A stretch of 64,000 bases of DNA from JAGQYP01 sp041392305 (lineage in GTDB: Bacteria; Bacteroidota; Bacteroidia; Flavobacteriales_D; Crocinitomicaceae), in NCBI GenBank assembly GCA_041392305.1, contig JAWKMJ010000016.1, positions 27,046 through 91,045 on the forward strand, given 5' to 3'. Shown here piece by piece: positions 9,379 through 18,460 of this stretch (positions are counted from its first letter, which is position 1; every line of letters starts with the position of its first letter). The notes beneath the pieces are model-generated. The model was not told the origin of the DNA. It saw nothing but the letters and a program-made list of their open reading frames with translations, and did no database searches. A program made the position numbers and the translations under genes.

Positions 9379-9633
9379 TTATTTTTTAAGGTGCTTCGCG
9401 TATCTTGATTTAAACTTATCAATTCTACCTGCAGTATCCACAAACTGTTGCACACCTGTAAAGAATGGGTGCGACATGTGTGAGATATCCAATTTGATCA
9501 ATGGGTATTCAGTTCCTTCAAACTCAATAGTCTCTTCACTTGGAGCACATGATCTAGTTACAAACATATAATCGTTCCCCATGTCTTTGAATACAACCTC
9601 TCTGTAATTGTCTGGATGAATATCTTTCTTCAT
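9379..9633 (-). CDS. rpmE2: 50S ribosomal protein L31 type B
   Basis: 84 aa from ATG 9633 (MKKDIHPDNYREVVFKDM). It has the typical HPFFTG segment and basic end KFKSRYAKHLKK. Type B is indicated because the zinc-binding CxxC pair is absent; a single Cys remains at CAPSEE. The frame stays open 23 codons upstream, but those codons overlap the promoter and 5' leader, so the shorter start is chosen. It has its own promoter (9663-9693) and terminator (9325-9356) and is therefore a monocistronic ribosomal gene. Confidence 0.93.
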   Translation of the reverse strand: MKKDIHPDNYREVVFKDMGNDYMFVTRSCAPSEETIEFEGTEYPLIKLDISHMSHPFFTGVQQFVDTAGRIDKFKSRYAKHLKK

Positions 9634-9662
9634 TATTTCTGCTTTTTCTAAAATTCGAGGTG

Positions 9663-9693
9663 CAAATTTAAGGTATTTTTTTTTATGTACAAA
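9663..9693 (-). promoter_or_regulatory. Promoter of rpmE2
   Basis: Minus-strand TTTG (complement of 9690-9693), 19 nt, TAAATTTG (complement of 9663-9670): an exact match to the Bacteroidota TTTG-N19-TAnnTTTG promoter, 30 nt upstream of ATG 9633. Confidence 0.75.
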
Positions 9694-9927
9694 CGGATAC
9701 AAGAAAATTTACCTTTATTTTTAATTATTTCTCAATTATCGATCAATTACATCCCAATTCCTACCTGCAAAACGCAAAGTTTAGCAGTTGACATTCAATC
9801 CCGTCATGTGGATTTCAATCCTCCGTTGTCTATTGATCCGGAGAATTCAATTAAATGTAGTTTTTCTGATACCTTGAGTTTCTAACAAAAACCAAAAATA
9901 GTCAATTTATTCGATGCCAGTTTATCC

Positions 9928-9948
9928 GTAACCTTGTGACTTCAGTCC
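9928..9948 (-). repeat. Dispersed repeat, third copy of the ACTGAAGTCAC motif
   Basis: Read on the minus strand this contains ACTGAAGTCACAAGGTTAC, differing by one base from the copies at 43106-43126 and 48599-48619. It contains the palindrome GACTGAAGTC. Confidence 0.6.
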
Positions 9949-10064
9949 AAGGTACGGAAATGAAAACCTGATTTATCCCTTTTTTAGTTTCGAAAGCATT
10001 AACACTAAAAATCAAAAAACCACGTTTTAAAACCAAATTACTTATTTTTGCAAAAAATTTATTG

Positions 10065-11453
10065 ATGTTCAGATCCCTTTTTATTGTTGCTTTATTTGTG
10101 GTTTTAGGTTTGTCGACTTCCAATTGTAAAAAGAATAGCACTTCTTCTGGCAATTTAGAATTTTCTAATGACACGATTCTCTTTGATACCGTATTCACAA
10201 CCTTAGGAAATGCAACTCGAAATATTCGAGTTTATAATCCAGACAAAAACCGTGTCATCATAGAAGAAATTGAACTGATGGGAGGTACAAGTTCTCCGTT
10301 CTCCATAAATGTAGACGGTGTTTCAGCAAATTTTATAGAAAATATTCACATTAACGGTGAAGACAGTCTCTTCGTTTTTGCTCAGGTGATCTTAGATGTC
10401 AATAACCAAAACCTACCTATGATTGTAGAAGACTCTATTCGCTTTCGGACGAATGGAGTAGATCAATACGTGCATTTAGTGGTATGGGGTCAGGATGCTT
10501 ATTTTCATGTAAATGAAGTCGTGAGTGGGGTTTGGAATAACGACAAACCGCACATCATCTACGGAACTGCCGCAGTAGGTTACCCAGGAATCGATTCCAA
10601 TTTGAATTTGACCATTAATTCGGGTACACAAGTGCATTTTTATAATGAATCCTCTTTAATTGTCTATAAATCTACCCTGAATATTGCCGGATCCCCTTGT
10701 GGTGGAGAAGTAGTCTTTCAGGGCACACGTTTGGAATCCTTTTACGACAATCTTCCTGGTCAATACTATGGTTTAGGTATCATTCAGGGAATTGACTGTA
10801 CGATTGACGGATTAATCATGAAAAACAGTGCTTATGGAATTACAGTTGACAGCACGAATTCCACAGGTTATGCGCTTACATTGACCAATTCCATTGTCCA
10901 GCAAAGTGAATTTTACAATTTAAGAGGACAGCGCAGTGGTACCATGGATGTCAACAATTGCATCTTCTCGAATGCCGGAATTTACTCTGTTTGGTTAGGT
11001 TCAGGGAGAGATTATCGTTTTCAAAATGTAACTGTCGCCAATCATTGGTCAGGGACTAGACAAACGCCCGGATTTGTATTACAGAATTGGGAATACACTT
11101 CTTCCGCGATTTACATCTATCCTTTGGATAATGCAGAATTTTACAATTGTTCTTTTACTGGGAATATTGACAATGAATTTATCATTGACACCTTAAATGG
11201 AGGAACGGTCAATTACGGTTTCTTTAATTGTCTGTTGAAAAACGAAACACCCTATGGTTCAGGATTTACAAGTTGCTTATGGAATATGGATCCACTTTTT
11301 AACGATCCGTCTACTTACGATTTCAAATATCCAGTCAATTCTCCTTTAAGTGGTAACGGAACCATCTTTGCTCCCAACCTATTTGCTATTGATTTAGATT
11401 GCAAAGCAAGAACCAACCCCATTGACATAGGAGCTTATGACGATCCACAGTAG
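10065..11453 (+). CDS. Lipoprotein with right-handed beta-helix, choice-of-anchor Q type
   Basis: 462 aa from ATG 10065 (the TTG at 10062 is unlikely). The signal peptide ends in a lipobox, LSTSNC, followed by KKN, so it is an SPII lipoprotein. Residues about 25-120 form a beta-sandwich with repeated FDTVFTTLG / VDSIRF motifs. Residues about 165-400 show short beta-helix coils rich in N, G and FYNC. The end reads LDCKARTNPIDIGAYDDP, the signature of choice-of-anchor Q domains. It is likely cell-surface exposed and may bind or cleave a polysaccharide, but no catalytic residues can be assigned. Confidence 0.75.
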   Translation: MFRSLFIVALFVVLGLSTSNCKKNSTSSGNLEFSNDTILFDTVFTTLGNATRNIRVYNPDKNRVIIEEIELMGGTSSPFSINVDGVSANFIENIHINGEDSLFVFAQVILDVNNQNLPMIVEDSIRFRTNGVDQYVHLVVWGQDAYFHVNEVVSGVWNNDKPHIIYGTAAVGYPGIDSNLNLTINSGTQVHFYNESSLIVYKSTLNIAGSPCGGEVVFQGTRLESFYDNLPGQYYGLGIIQGIDCTIDGLIMKNSAYGITVDSTNSTGYALTLTNSIVQQSEFYNLRGQRSGTMDVNNCIFSNAGIYSVWLGSGRDYRFQNVTVANHWSGTRQTPGFVLQNWEYTSSAIYIYPLDNAEFYNCSFTGNIDNEFIIDTLNGGTVNYGFFNCLLKNETPYGSGFTSCLWNMDPLFNDPSTYDFKYPVNSPLSGNGTIFAPNLFAIDLDCKARTNPIDIGAYDDPQ

Positions 11454-11693
11454 TTGGATTTTTGGATTTCTGGATTTCTGGATTTTTCACCCCTCAGTCC
11501 CCTAAAGGGGAAGCAATTGAGTGTAAAAAACATGGTTAAGGAACGAAAAGTCCCCTTTAGGGGATTTAGGGGTAAAGAAAATATTTGTTACTTCTAAAAT
11601 TGAGACTACCACGCTTAGTGACTCATTCTTGATTGGGTTTCTTCTTAATAGCTCTTTATACTAATTCAATCAATAAAATCCTTAATCCTAAAA
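11454..11693. repeat. Intergenic repeats: GGATTTCTGGAT array and inverted repeat
   Basis: 11456-11487 holds tandem degenerate GGATTTCTGGAT units, also seen at about 39578-39607 and 42172-42195. 11489-11511 (CCCCTCAGTCCCCTAAAGGG core) and 11550-11573 form an imperfect inverted repeat of about 24 bp separated by 38 bp, each arm containing CCCCTAAAGGGG or its equivalent. This is a REP/MITE-like non-coding element; no gene is visible. Confidence 0.65.
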
Positions 11694-11723
11694 CAAAAAA
11701 AGCCCCTCCAAACTGGAGAGGCT
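11694..11723 (-). terminator. Terminator of rpmH
   Basis: AGCCCCTCCA (11700-11709) pairs with TGGAGAGGCT with one C-A mismatch and a 3-nt loop. On the minus strand it is followed by a T6 tract (complement of 11694-11700). Confidence 0.85.
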
Positions 11724-11746
11724 CAATTTCTTTACCGAGATGAAAA

Positions 11747-11905
11747 TTATCTTTTCGCAACTTTCTCACAAGAAACAGAAAGCTTCTTTCTACCTTTTTT
11801 TCTTCTCGCAGCTAATACTTTTCTACCCGCTTTGGTAGCCATTCTAGATCTAAAACCATGTTTGTTTTTTCTCTTTCTTTTCGACGGTTGAAACGTTCTT
11901 TTCAT
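11747..11905 (-). CDS. rpmH: 50S ribosomal protein L34
   Basis: 52 aa, very basic. It begins MKRTFQPSKRKRKNKHGFRS and continues RMATKAGRKVLAARRKKGR, the invariant L34 core. A short C-terminal extension (KLSVSCEKVAKR) is common in Bacteroidota. It has its own TTTG-N18-TATCTTTG promoter and terminator. Neither rnpA nor dnaA is adjacent, so the usual rpmH-rnpA-origin linkage is absent here. Confidence 0.95.
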   Translation of the reverse strand: MKRTFQPSKRKRKNKHGFRSRMATKAGRKVLAARRKKGRKKLSVSCEKVAKR

Positions 11906-11952
11906 CTCTCAAATATTATAATTCTGTTCTCTTTCTTCAAAAATTCGGACTG

Positions 11953-11982
11953 CAAAGATAGAACATTTTTTCTATACGCAAA
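11953..11982 (-). promoter_or_regulatory. Promoter of rpmH
   Basis: Minus-strand TTTG (complement of 11979-11982), 18 nt, TATCTTTG (complement of 11953-11960). The predicted leader is about 40 nt. Confidence 0.75.
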
Positions 11983-12078
11983 AGAATTTTTACTGCTTTC
12001 CAAATATTTTGCAAATATGTATGCTTTTTTCGAGGATTCCAAGTAAATTCGCAGCCCCATCAAAGGGGACCAAACTGA

Positions 12079-13887
12079 ATGGCAAGAAGAGATAATACAG
12101 AAAAGATTAAGCTTTCAACAGAGTCGTATAAAAAGGCCCGAAAATTCTTTACTTTCCTCAAACCTTACAGATCCCAATTCATCATTGGATGGTTGTTTTT
12201 GGTACTTTCTAGTTTGACCACCATGGCTTTCCCCTATTTAATGGGAAAACTTTTTGGCGCATCCAACATCACTTCGAACGAAACCAATGTTGCAGACCAA
12301 ATCAAAGACCTAGATAGTCTAAGTTCGGTAGTCATTGCTCTTTTTCTCATTTTCGGATTTCAGTCGATCTTTTCATTTTTTCGCATCTATTTGTTCTCTA
12401 AAGTAACAGAAGGTGCGCTGAGAGACATGCGAAATGCAACTTTTACGAAATTGATCAATTTACCCACGGATTTCTTTAATAAAAACAAAACGGGTGAACT
12501 AAGTTCTAGAATTGCAACGGATATCAACTTGGTAAGGGAAACCTTGAATACAACCATTTCAGAGTTTTTCAGACAAGTCATTACAATTTCAATTACGGTC
12601 GTCTTACTCTGGTTCATATCTTGGAAATTAGCTTTACTCATGCTTTCCACTGTACCGGTGATGGCCATTATTGCGGTGTTTTTCGGAAGATATATTAAGA
12701 AGTTATCGAAGAATGCTCAGGACGAATCAGCTAAGTCCAATGCCATCGTGGAAGAATCATTAAGCTCAATTGTGAATGTGAAGTCCTTTACCAATGAAGT
12801 TTTTGAATTGGGTCGCTACAAAAAAGCAGTGGAAACCATTCGCATATTAAATGTAAAGTCGGGAACCTGGAGAGGCTTATTTGTGTCCTTTATCTTCATG
12901 GCCATGTTTGGAGCCATTATCTTCGTTCTGTGGCAAGGAATGATCATGAAAATGAATGGAGAAATTCCTTACGACATGTTCATTACTTTCCTATTCTTTA
13001 CGGTCATGATGGGGGCTTCATTTGGTGCATTACCTGATTTGTATGCTAAAATTCAAAGAGCTATCGGTGCAACGGAATCTTTGATGACTATTTTGGATGA
13101 AGATGATGAGTCGGTTGTCTTTTCAGGAAAAGAAACTCCAAAAATTACTGGAAACATTGAGTTTGACCATGTGAAATTTGCCTATCCTCAAAGAAAAGAG
13201 ATTGAAGTGATTCGGGATTTGAGTTTTTCGGTCAAACAAGGAGAATTATTCGCCATTGTGGGTGAATCTGGAGCAGGAAAATCAACCATCACACAGCTTT
13301 TATTGAAATTTTACAATATAGATGGAGGCGCTATTAAATTTGATGGCGTGGATCAAAAAGAGATTGCCACTGAACATTTGAGAGATCATATTGGATTGGT
13401 TCCACAGGAAGTCTTATTGTTTAGTGGAACTATCAGAGAAAACATTGCTTACGGAAAAATCAATGCCTCAGAAGAGGAAATCCACAATGCGGCTAAACAA
13501 GCAAATGCCTTAGAATTTATCAATGAGTTTCCCGATGGATTTGAGACAGAAGTTGGAAACAGAGGAATTCAATTATCCGGCGGACAAAAACAAAGAATTG
13601 CTATCGCAAGAGCTCTGTTAAAGGACCCTGAAATTCTAATTTTGGATGAAGCCACATCAGCTTTAGATTCTCAATCTGAGCGATTGGTACAAGACGCACT
13701 AGACAACCTTATGAAAGGCAGAACATCCATTGTCATTGCACATAGATTGTCAACCATTAAAAATGCGGATAAGATCATTGTAATGGAGAAAGGACAAATC
13801 ATCCAAACAGGAAATCATGAAGAACTCATGGCAAGCAACAACGGCAAATATTTTGAGCTGAATCAGTTGCAGAGAATGGTGGATTGA
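12079..13887 (+). CDS. ABC exporter, fused permease-ATPase (MsbA-like)
   Basis: 602 aa half-transporter. There are about six transmembrane helices (residues 35-330), with the STRIATDI-type coupling region seen as SSRIATDINLVRETL. The nucleotide-binding domain has Walker A GESGAGKST (about 396-404), Q-loop GLVPQE, signature LSGGQKQR, Walker B ILILDEATSALD and switch IAHRLST. Homodimeric members of this family flip lipids or export drugs; the substrate here is not known. It is preceded by rpmH on the opposite strand and followed by an octamer tandem repeat. Confidence 0.88.
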   Translation: MARRDNTEKIKLSTESYKKARKFFTFLKPYRSQFIIGWLFLVLSSLTTMAFPYLMGKLFGASNITSNETNVADQIKDLDSLSSVVIALFLIFGFQSIFSFFRIYLFSKVTEGALRDMRNATFTKLINLPTDFFNKNKTGELSSRIATDINLVRETLNTTISEFFRQVITISITVVLLWFISWKLALLMLSTVPVMAIIAVFFGRYIKKLSKNAQDESAKSNAIVEESLSSIVNVKSFTNEVFELGRYKKAVETIRILNVKSGTWRGLFVSFIFMAMFGAIIFVLWQGMIMKMNGEIPYDMFITFLFFTVMMGASFGALPDLYAKIQRAIGATESLMTILDEDDESVVFSGKETPKITGNIEFDHVKFAYPQRKEIEVIRDLSFSVKQGELFAIVGESGAGKSTITQLLLKFYNIDGGAIKFDGVDQKEIATEHLRDHIGLVPQEVLLFSGTIRENIAYGKINASEEEIHNAAKQANALEFINEFPDGFETEVGNRGIQLSGGQKQRIAIARALLKDPEILILDEATSALDSQSERLVQDALDNLMKGRTSIVIAHRLSTIKNADKIIVMEKGQIIQTGNHEELMASNNGKYFELNQLQRMVD

Positions 13888-13892
13888 TTTTT

Positions 13893-13943
13893 GGTGTGCT
13901 GGTGTGCTGGTGTGCTGGTGTGCTGGTGTGCTGGTGTGCTGGT
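13893..13943 (+). repeat. Octamer tandem repeat (GGTGTGCT x6)
   Basis: Six perfect copies of GGTGTGCT, then GGT, starting 6 bp after the ABC exporter stop codon. Downstream (13970-13995) is an AATTGATAATTG-type simple repeat shared with other intergenic regions. Confidence 0.9.
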
Positions 13944-14093
13944 TAAAAGTAATTCATTTCACATTTCACATTCTTAATTGATAATTGATAATTGAATTTT
14001 AACCACTTATCATCTAAATCAGAGAACTTAGCACATAGTACTAAGAACTTAGTATGAATTCTACTATATTTAAGACCCGAAAAACAGAATATT

Positions 14094-16265
14094 ATGAGAC
14101 TACAAGCATTATTTATTGGATTCATCTTTTTAGCAAGTACTCTGCATGCTCAGGAAAAATTGACGGTAGAGAAAATTTGGAAGCAATGGGAATTTTCAGG
14201 AGATCGTGTTCAATCCTTTAGTAGCATGAGTGACGGGAATTTCTTTACCCGTTTGGAAGGCTCGAAAATTAATAAGTATGCTTTCAAAAAGGCTGATAAA
14301 ATAGTAGAGACCATTTTTGATGGAAGCACAACTACTTTCGATGGAAAAAACATCAAAGTGGAAGATTATTTCTTCAACGCGGATGAAACGAAATTGTTAT
14401 TGGCTACTAATATTCAGTCTATTTATAGAAGAAGCTTTACCGCGAAATATTATATCTACGATACCAAAACCAAAAAACTTGATGAGCTTTCAGGAAATCC
14501 AAATCCAGAACAATTGGCTGAATTTTCACCTGATGGAACGAAAGTGGCCTTTGTTCGAGACAACAACCTTTTCTATAAAGATCTTGCATCAGGAAAAGAA
14601 CTCATTGTAACCAAAGACGGTAGAAAAAATGCCATCATCAACGGAACCACAGATTGGGTTTACGAAGAAGAATTTGCCATCACAAAAGGATTTTACTGGT
14701 CTTCAGATTCGAAAAAGATCGCCTATTATAGATTTGACGAATCTTTGGTAAAGGAATTTACCATGTTCTATTATCAAGATCTTTATCCGGAAAACTACAC
14801 CTTCAAATACCCAAAAGCAGGTGAACGAAATTCAAAAGTGCAAATCTTCATTTTTGACTGTAATACGGGGTACAAGCATAGTTCAGAATTGAAAGATTAC
14901 GAATACATTCCGAGAATCAAGTGGGCAAAAGACCCGAATAAATTGATTGTTTTGACCATGAACAGACATCAATCCAAATTAGATTACAATTTGATAGAAA
15001 TGTTCCCTGAGAAAAACAATGTGATTAAGGTCAACCAGATTTATTCTGAATCTTCTAAAACTTATGTGGAGATTGATGACAATTTGATCTTTTTGGAAGA
15101 TGGAAGTGGGTTTATCCGAACTTCAGAAATGAATGGATACAATCATATCTACAAAATTGGTTTTGATGGAAATGCCACTCAAATCACGAATGGAACTTGG
15201 GATGTGATTGAATTTAAAGGTTTAGACCAAAAAAATGGAATCATCTATTATACTTCTGCTGAAGAAGGCGCGATGTATTCGGCCTTGTATTCAATCAAAC
15301 TTGACGGAAGTGGTAAAAACAAGCTTTCAACTCAAAAAGGTAACAATGACGCACAATTCTCAAATGGAATGCGCTATTATGTGAATTACTATTCTAACAT
15401 CAATACACCTTCTACGATCACTTTGCATGATTCTAAAGGTAAGTTGATCAGTACCTTGGTAGACAATTCCTCTTTAAATGCTAGACTTGCAAAGTATGAC
15501 TTAGGTAAAAAGGAATTCGTTCAATTTGATGGAGCGGAAGGAAAATTAAATGGCTGGATTCTGAAACCAAAAAATTTCGATCCGAATAAGAAATACCCCA
15601 TTTACTTTAATGTTTATTGCGGTCCAGGTCACAATACGGTTGTAGATCAATGGGAAGGAGCCAATCACATGTTTCACCATCTTTTGGCACAGGAAGGCTA
15701 TGTAGTGGTTTCTGTGGATCCAAGAGGAACAATGTACAGAGGGGCGGATTTCAAAAAATCAACTTATCTGCAACTAGGTAAATTAGAGACAGAAGATGTG
15801 ATTGCGGTGGCAAAAAACCTTCAAAAAGAGTCCTGGGTAGATGGGGACCGAATTGGAATCATGGGTTGGAGTTATGGAGGATACATGTCTTCTCTAGCCA
15901 TCACAAAAGGAGCTGATGTATTTAAAATGGCTATTGCTGTTGCTCCGGTTACCAACTGGAAATATTACGACAATATTTACACAGAAAGATTCATGAGAAC
16001 TCCCCAGGAAAACAATGGTGGGTATGAAGACAATTCACCAATTAATCACGTTGATAAATTGAAAGGAAAATACTTATTGGTTCACGGTGATTTTGATGAC
16101 AACGTTCACGTTCAAAATACAATGGAAATGGTGAACAGATTGGTTGCAAAAGGAAAAGACTTTGATTTGTTCATTTATCCAAATAGAAATCACTCTATTT
16201 ATGGAGGAGGAGCCAGAGCACATCTTTTTAACAAAATTTTAACGTTCATTAAAAGCAACCTCTAA
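14094..16265 (+). CDS. Dipeptidyl-peptidase IV (S9B prolyl peptidase)
   Basis: 723 aa with a signal peptide cut after LHAQ. An eight-bladed beta-propeller (about 40-480) carries the N-terminus-binding Glu motif DWVYEEE (187-193). The alpha/beta-hydrolase domain has nucleophile Ser593 in GWSYGG, acid Asp668 or Asp669 in HGDFDDNVH and base His700 in NRNHSIYGG. All DPP IV determinants are present, so it should release Xaa-Pro dipeptides in the periplasm or at the surface. No T9SS tail is seen. Length matches bacterial DPP IV. Confidence 0.93.
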   Translation: MRLQALFIGFIFLASTLHAQEKLTVEKIWKQWEFSGDRVQSFSSMSDGNFFTRLEGSKINKYAFKKADKIVETIFDGSTTTFDGKNIKVEDYFFNADETKLLLATNIQSIYRRSFTAKYYIYDTKTKKLDELSGNPNPEQLAEFSPDGTKVAFVRDNNLFYKDLASGKELIVTKDGRKNAIINGTTDWVYEEEFAITKGFYWSSDSKKIAYYRFDESLVKEFTMFYYQDLYPENYTFKYPKAGERNSKVQIFIFDCNTGYKHSSELKDYEYIPRIKWAKDPNKLIVLTMNRHQSKLDYNLIEMFPEKNNVIKVNQIYSESSKTYVEIDDNLIFLEDGSGFIRTSEMNGYNHIYKIGFDGNATQITNGTWDVIEFKGLDQKNGIIYYTSAEEGAMYSALYSIKLDGSGKNKLSTQKGNNDAQFSNGMRYYVNYYSNINTPSTITLHDSKGKLISTLVDNSSLNARLAKYDLGKKEFVQFDGAEGKLNGWILKPKNFDPNKKYPIYFNVYCGPGHNTVVDQWEGANHMFHHLLAQEGYVVVSVDPRGTMYRGADFKKSTYLQLGKLETEDVIAVAKNLQKESWVDGDRIGIMGWSYGGYMSSLAITKGADVFKMAIAVAPVTNWKYYDNIYTERFMRTPQENNGGYEDNSPINHVDKLKGKYLLVHGDFDDNVHVQNTMEMVNRLVAKGKDFDLFIYPNRNHSIYGGGARAHLFNKILTFIKSNL

Positions 16266-16335
16266 GGATTTATTGGGTTTATATAATGAAAGGAGAGCTT
16301 TGGTTTCTCGTTTCTTCTATTAAAAGCAATACGTT

Positions 16336-16812
16336 ATGATGGGACTTTTGAATTCATTTTTGATCTTTACCTTTATTAATTTTAATGTAGCTACTTCTGA
16401 ACCTCCTGCTGGTGAAGTAGATTGGATGACGTTTGAACAAGCCATTCAAAAAAACCAATCGAATAAGCGTTACATTTTTATTGATTTATACACAGATTGG
16501 TGCGGTTGGTGTAAGAGAATGGATGCCACTACTTTTAAAGAAAGTGAAGTAGTAACTTTCATGAATGAGCACTTTTACAGCGTGAAATTTGATGCAGAGC
16601 AAAAGGAAGATGTCAAGTACAAAGATCAAACTTTCAAATTTGTCGCGGCGGGTAAAAATGGTATTCATCAATTGGCCTATACTTTATTAGACGGACAACT
16701 CTCCTACCCTTCTTTTGTGGTATTGGATAAACAAGAGAAAAGAGTTACCGTTTTAAAGGGATATATGGATAAAGCCTCCTTGTTAGCCAAATTGAAAGTC
16801 ATTGTGAAATAA
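16336..16812 (+). CDS. Periplasmic thioredoxin-like protein
   Basis: 158 aa. A hydrophobic N-terminus (about residues 2-19) acts as signal peptide or anchor. The thioredoxin fold has active site W-C-G-W-C (DLYTDWCGWCKRMD, about residues 49-62), and the cis-Pro is in LSYPSFVVLD. CGWC with DWCGWC resembles DUF255/thioredoxin_7 proteins. It is probably a periplasmic disulfide oxidoreductase. ATG codons at 16336 and 16339 are both possible. The stop overlaps the next small gene by one base. Confidence 0.82.
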   Translation: MMGLLNSFLIFTFINFNVATSEPPAGEVDWMTFEQAIQKNQSNKRYIFIDLYTDWCGWCKRMDATTFKESEVVTFMNEHFYSVKFDAEQKEDVKYKDQTFKFVAAGKNGIHQLAYTLLDGQLSYPSFVVLDKQEKRVTVLKGYMDKASLLAKLKVIVK

Positions 16813-17009
16813 TGGATTCGAATCATTCCTCCAAACAATCACCGTCAGAACCTAAATGGAAAGAAGATTTCATGAGGTATTGGAATTTTTCCTTTCGCCC
16901 GATTGGTAACCATGCTCCAAATCAAGAAAATAAGTATATTTTTTACGCGCTACTTTTATTGATTCTGGGACCACTTTTATACCTGATTTTCAAGTTTTAT
17001 ATATTCTAA
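16812..17009 (+). CDS. Small single-pass membrane protein
   Basis: 65 aa. The N-terminal 40 residues are polar (Ser/Lys/Trp-rich) and are followed by one strong helix, about 44-64, ending KFYIF. ATG overlaps the thioredoxin gene stop (TAATG), which supports co-translation. It resembles the short hypothetical proteins often found downstream of such genes in Flavobacteriales. Function is unknown. Confidence 0.55.
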   Translation: MDSNHSSKQSPSEPKWKEDFMRYWNFSFRPIGNHAPNQENKYIFYALLLLILGPLLYLIFKFYIF

Positions 17010-17142
17010 TGAAATCCCTTTAAACAGGGTGATTTAAGAAAGTTTTTGTTGGAACGAGAATTATTCCAAACGATAATTTTTTTTTGTGTGAAAATTTTCT
17101 ATTTTTAGGCTCCGTATAAAAAATCTAAACATAAATTCAAAA

Positions 17143-18429
17143 ATGAGTGAGACTGCAAAACTTGAGCTCGACGGCAAATCATACGAACTACCCGTCGTTA
17201 CTGGTTCTGAAAATGAGAAAGGAATTGACATAACTAAACTAAGAGCTATGTCTGGGTACATCACCTTGGATTCCGGCTACAAAAACACAGGTGCTACCGA
17301 AAGTGCCATTACGTTTTTGGATGGTGAAAAAGGAATTTTAAGATATAGAGGGTATCCAATTGAACAACTAGCTGAAAAAGCTACATTTTTAGAAGTTTCA
17401 TTCTTGTTGATTTATGGTAAACTACCAACAAGAGACGAACTAACAAAATTTAAGGAGAGCATTAAAAAGCACACATTGGTTCATGAAGACATGAAACAAT
17501 TTTTTACTGCTTATCCAGCAAAAGCGCATCCAATGGGAATCTTATCTTCATTGGTTTGTACACTATCTACATTCTATCCTGAGTCTTTAAATCCAAACAG
17601 ACCACAAGAAGCTGTGGATTTGACGATTCACAGACTTTTAGCGAAGTTACCTACTTTGGCTGCAATGTCATACAAGAACGCCATGCGTCATCCGACAATG
17701 TATCCAAACAATGATTTAGATTATATCGAGAACTTCCTATTCATGATGTTTGCCATGCCAACTGAAGAGTTCGAAGTGGATCCAGTTGTTGCCAATGCAT
17801 TGAACGTATTATTGATTCTTCACGCAGATCACGAGCAAAACTGTTCTACATCTACTGTAAGAATTGTAGGATCATCTCAAGCTAACTTATATACTTCAAT
17901 CGCGGCAGGTATTTCTGCACTTTGGGGACCACTTCACGGTGGAGCAAACCAAGCGGTAATTGAGATGTTGGAGACGATCAAACAAGATGGAGGAGATCTT
18001 GAAAAATGGATTCAAAAAGCAAAAGATAAAGATGATCCTTTCAGATTGATGGGATTCGGACACAGAGTTTACAAAAATTTCGATCCAAGAGCTAAAATCA
18101 TCAAGAAAGCTTGTGATGACGTACTAGGAAAATTGGGAATCCAGGATCCAGTATTGGATATTGCTAAGAAACTAGAAGAAGTTGCTCTAAGTGATCCGTA
18201 CTTCATTGAAAGAGGATTGTATCCAAACGTAGATTTCTATTCAGGAATCATTTACAAAGCGTTAGGAATTCCAACTGAAATGTTTACTGTAATGTTTGCA
18301 TTAGGTAGACTTCCAGGATGGATTGCTCAATGGAAAGAAATGATCGAAAACGGTGAGCCAATTGGTAGACCAAGACAGATTTACGTTGGAGCAAACGAAA
18401 GAAATTACGTACCAATCGATGCTAGATAA
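17143..18429 (+). CDS. gltA: Citrate synthase
   Basis: 428 aa, the usual size of the bacterial type II (hexameric) enzyme, including the small N-terminal beta-domain (1-45). Catalytic segments are GPLHGGANQAVIEML (about residues 263-277), MGFGHRVYKNFDPR (about 303-316) and PNVDFYSG with the catalytic Asp (about 361-368). It condenses acetyl-CoA with oxaloacetate in the TCA cycle. The DYKSDAD-repeat gene starts 31 bp downstream with no terminator between, so they are likely co-transcribed. Confidence 0.95.
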   Translation: MSETAKLELDGKSYELPVVTGSENEKGIDITKLRAMSGYITLDSGYKNTGATESAITFLDGEKGILRYRGYPIEQLAEKATFLEVSFLLIYGKLPTRDELTKFKESIKKHTLVHEDMKQFFTAYPAKAHPMGILSSLVCTLSTFYPESLNPNRPQEAVDLTIHRLLAKLPTLAAMSYKNAMRHPTMYPNNDLDYIENFLFMMFAMPTEEFEVDPVVANALNVLLILHADHEQNCSTSTVRIVGSSQANLYTSIAAGISALWGPLHGGANQAVIEMLETIKQDGGDLEKWIQKAKDKDDPFRLMGFGHRVYKNFDPRAKIIKKACDDVLGKLGIQDPVLDIAKKLEEVALSDPYFIERGLYPNVDFYSGIIYKALGIPTEMFTVMFALGRLPGWIAQWKEMIENGEPIGRPRQIYVGANERNYVPIDAR

Positions 18430-18460
18430 TAGCATCGATTGTTTTAAAAAATAAATCAAT

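Larger units (their letters stand above)
9634..10064. other. Intergenic region between rpmE2 and lipoprotein gene
   Basis: This holds the rpmE2 promoter at its left end, one copy of a dispersed 21-bp motif at 9928-9948 (see repeats), and a TATTTTTG box at 10043-10050 that may serve the next gene. An open frame at 9685-9885 has no signal peptide, domain or support and is not called. Confidence 0.5.

Noticed and set aside
9685..9885. Open frame of 66 codons on the plus strand between rpmE2 and the lipoprotein
   Set aside because: It overlaps the rpmE2 promoter, has no signal peptide or domain and no conserved neighbour.
9902..10198. 98-codon minus-strand frame
   Set aside because: It crosses the start of the well-supported lipoprotein gene and a dispersed repeat; codon use is not protein-like.
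11858..12046. 62-codon plus-strand frame over rpmH
   Set aside because: It is antisense to rpmH and its promoter; low-complexity Phe/Leu-rich.
17010..17142. CCCT-TTAAAC-AGGG hairpin before gltA
   Set aside because: Only a 4-bp stem and no U-tract; not enough to call a terminator or riboswitch.
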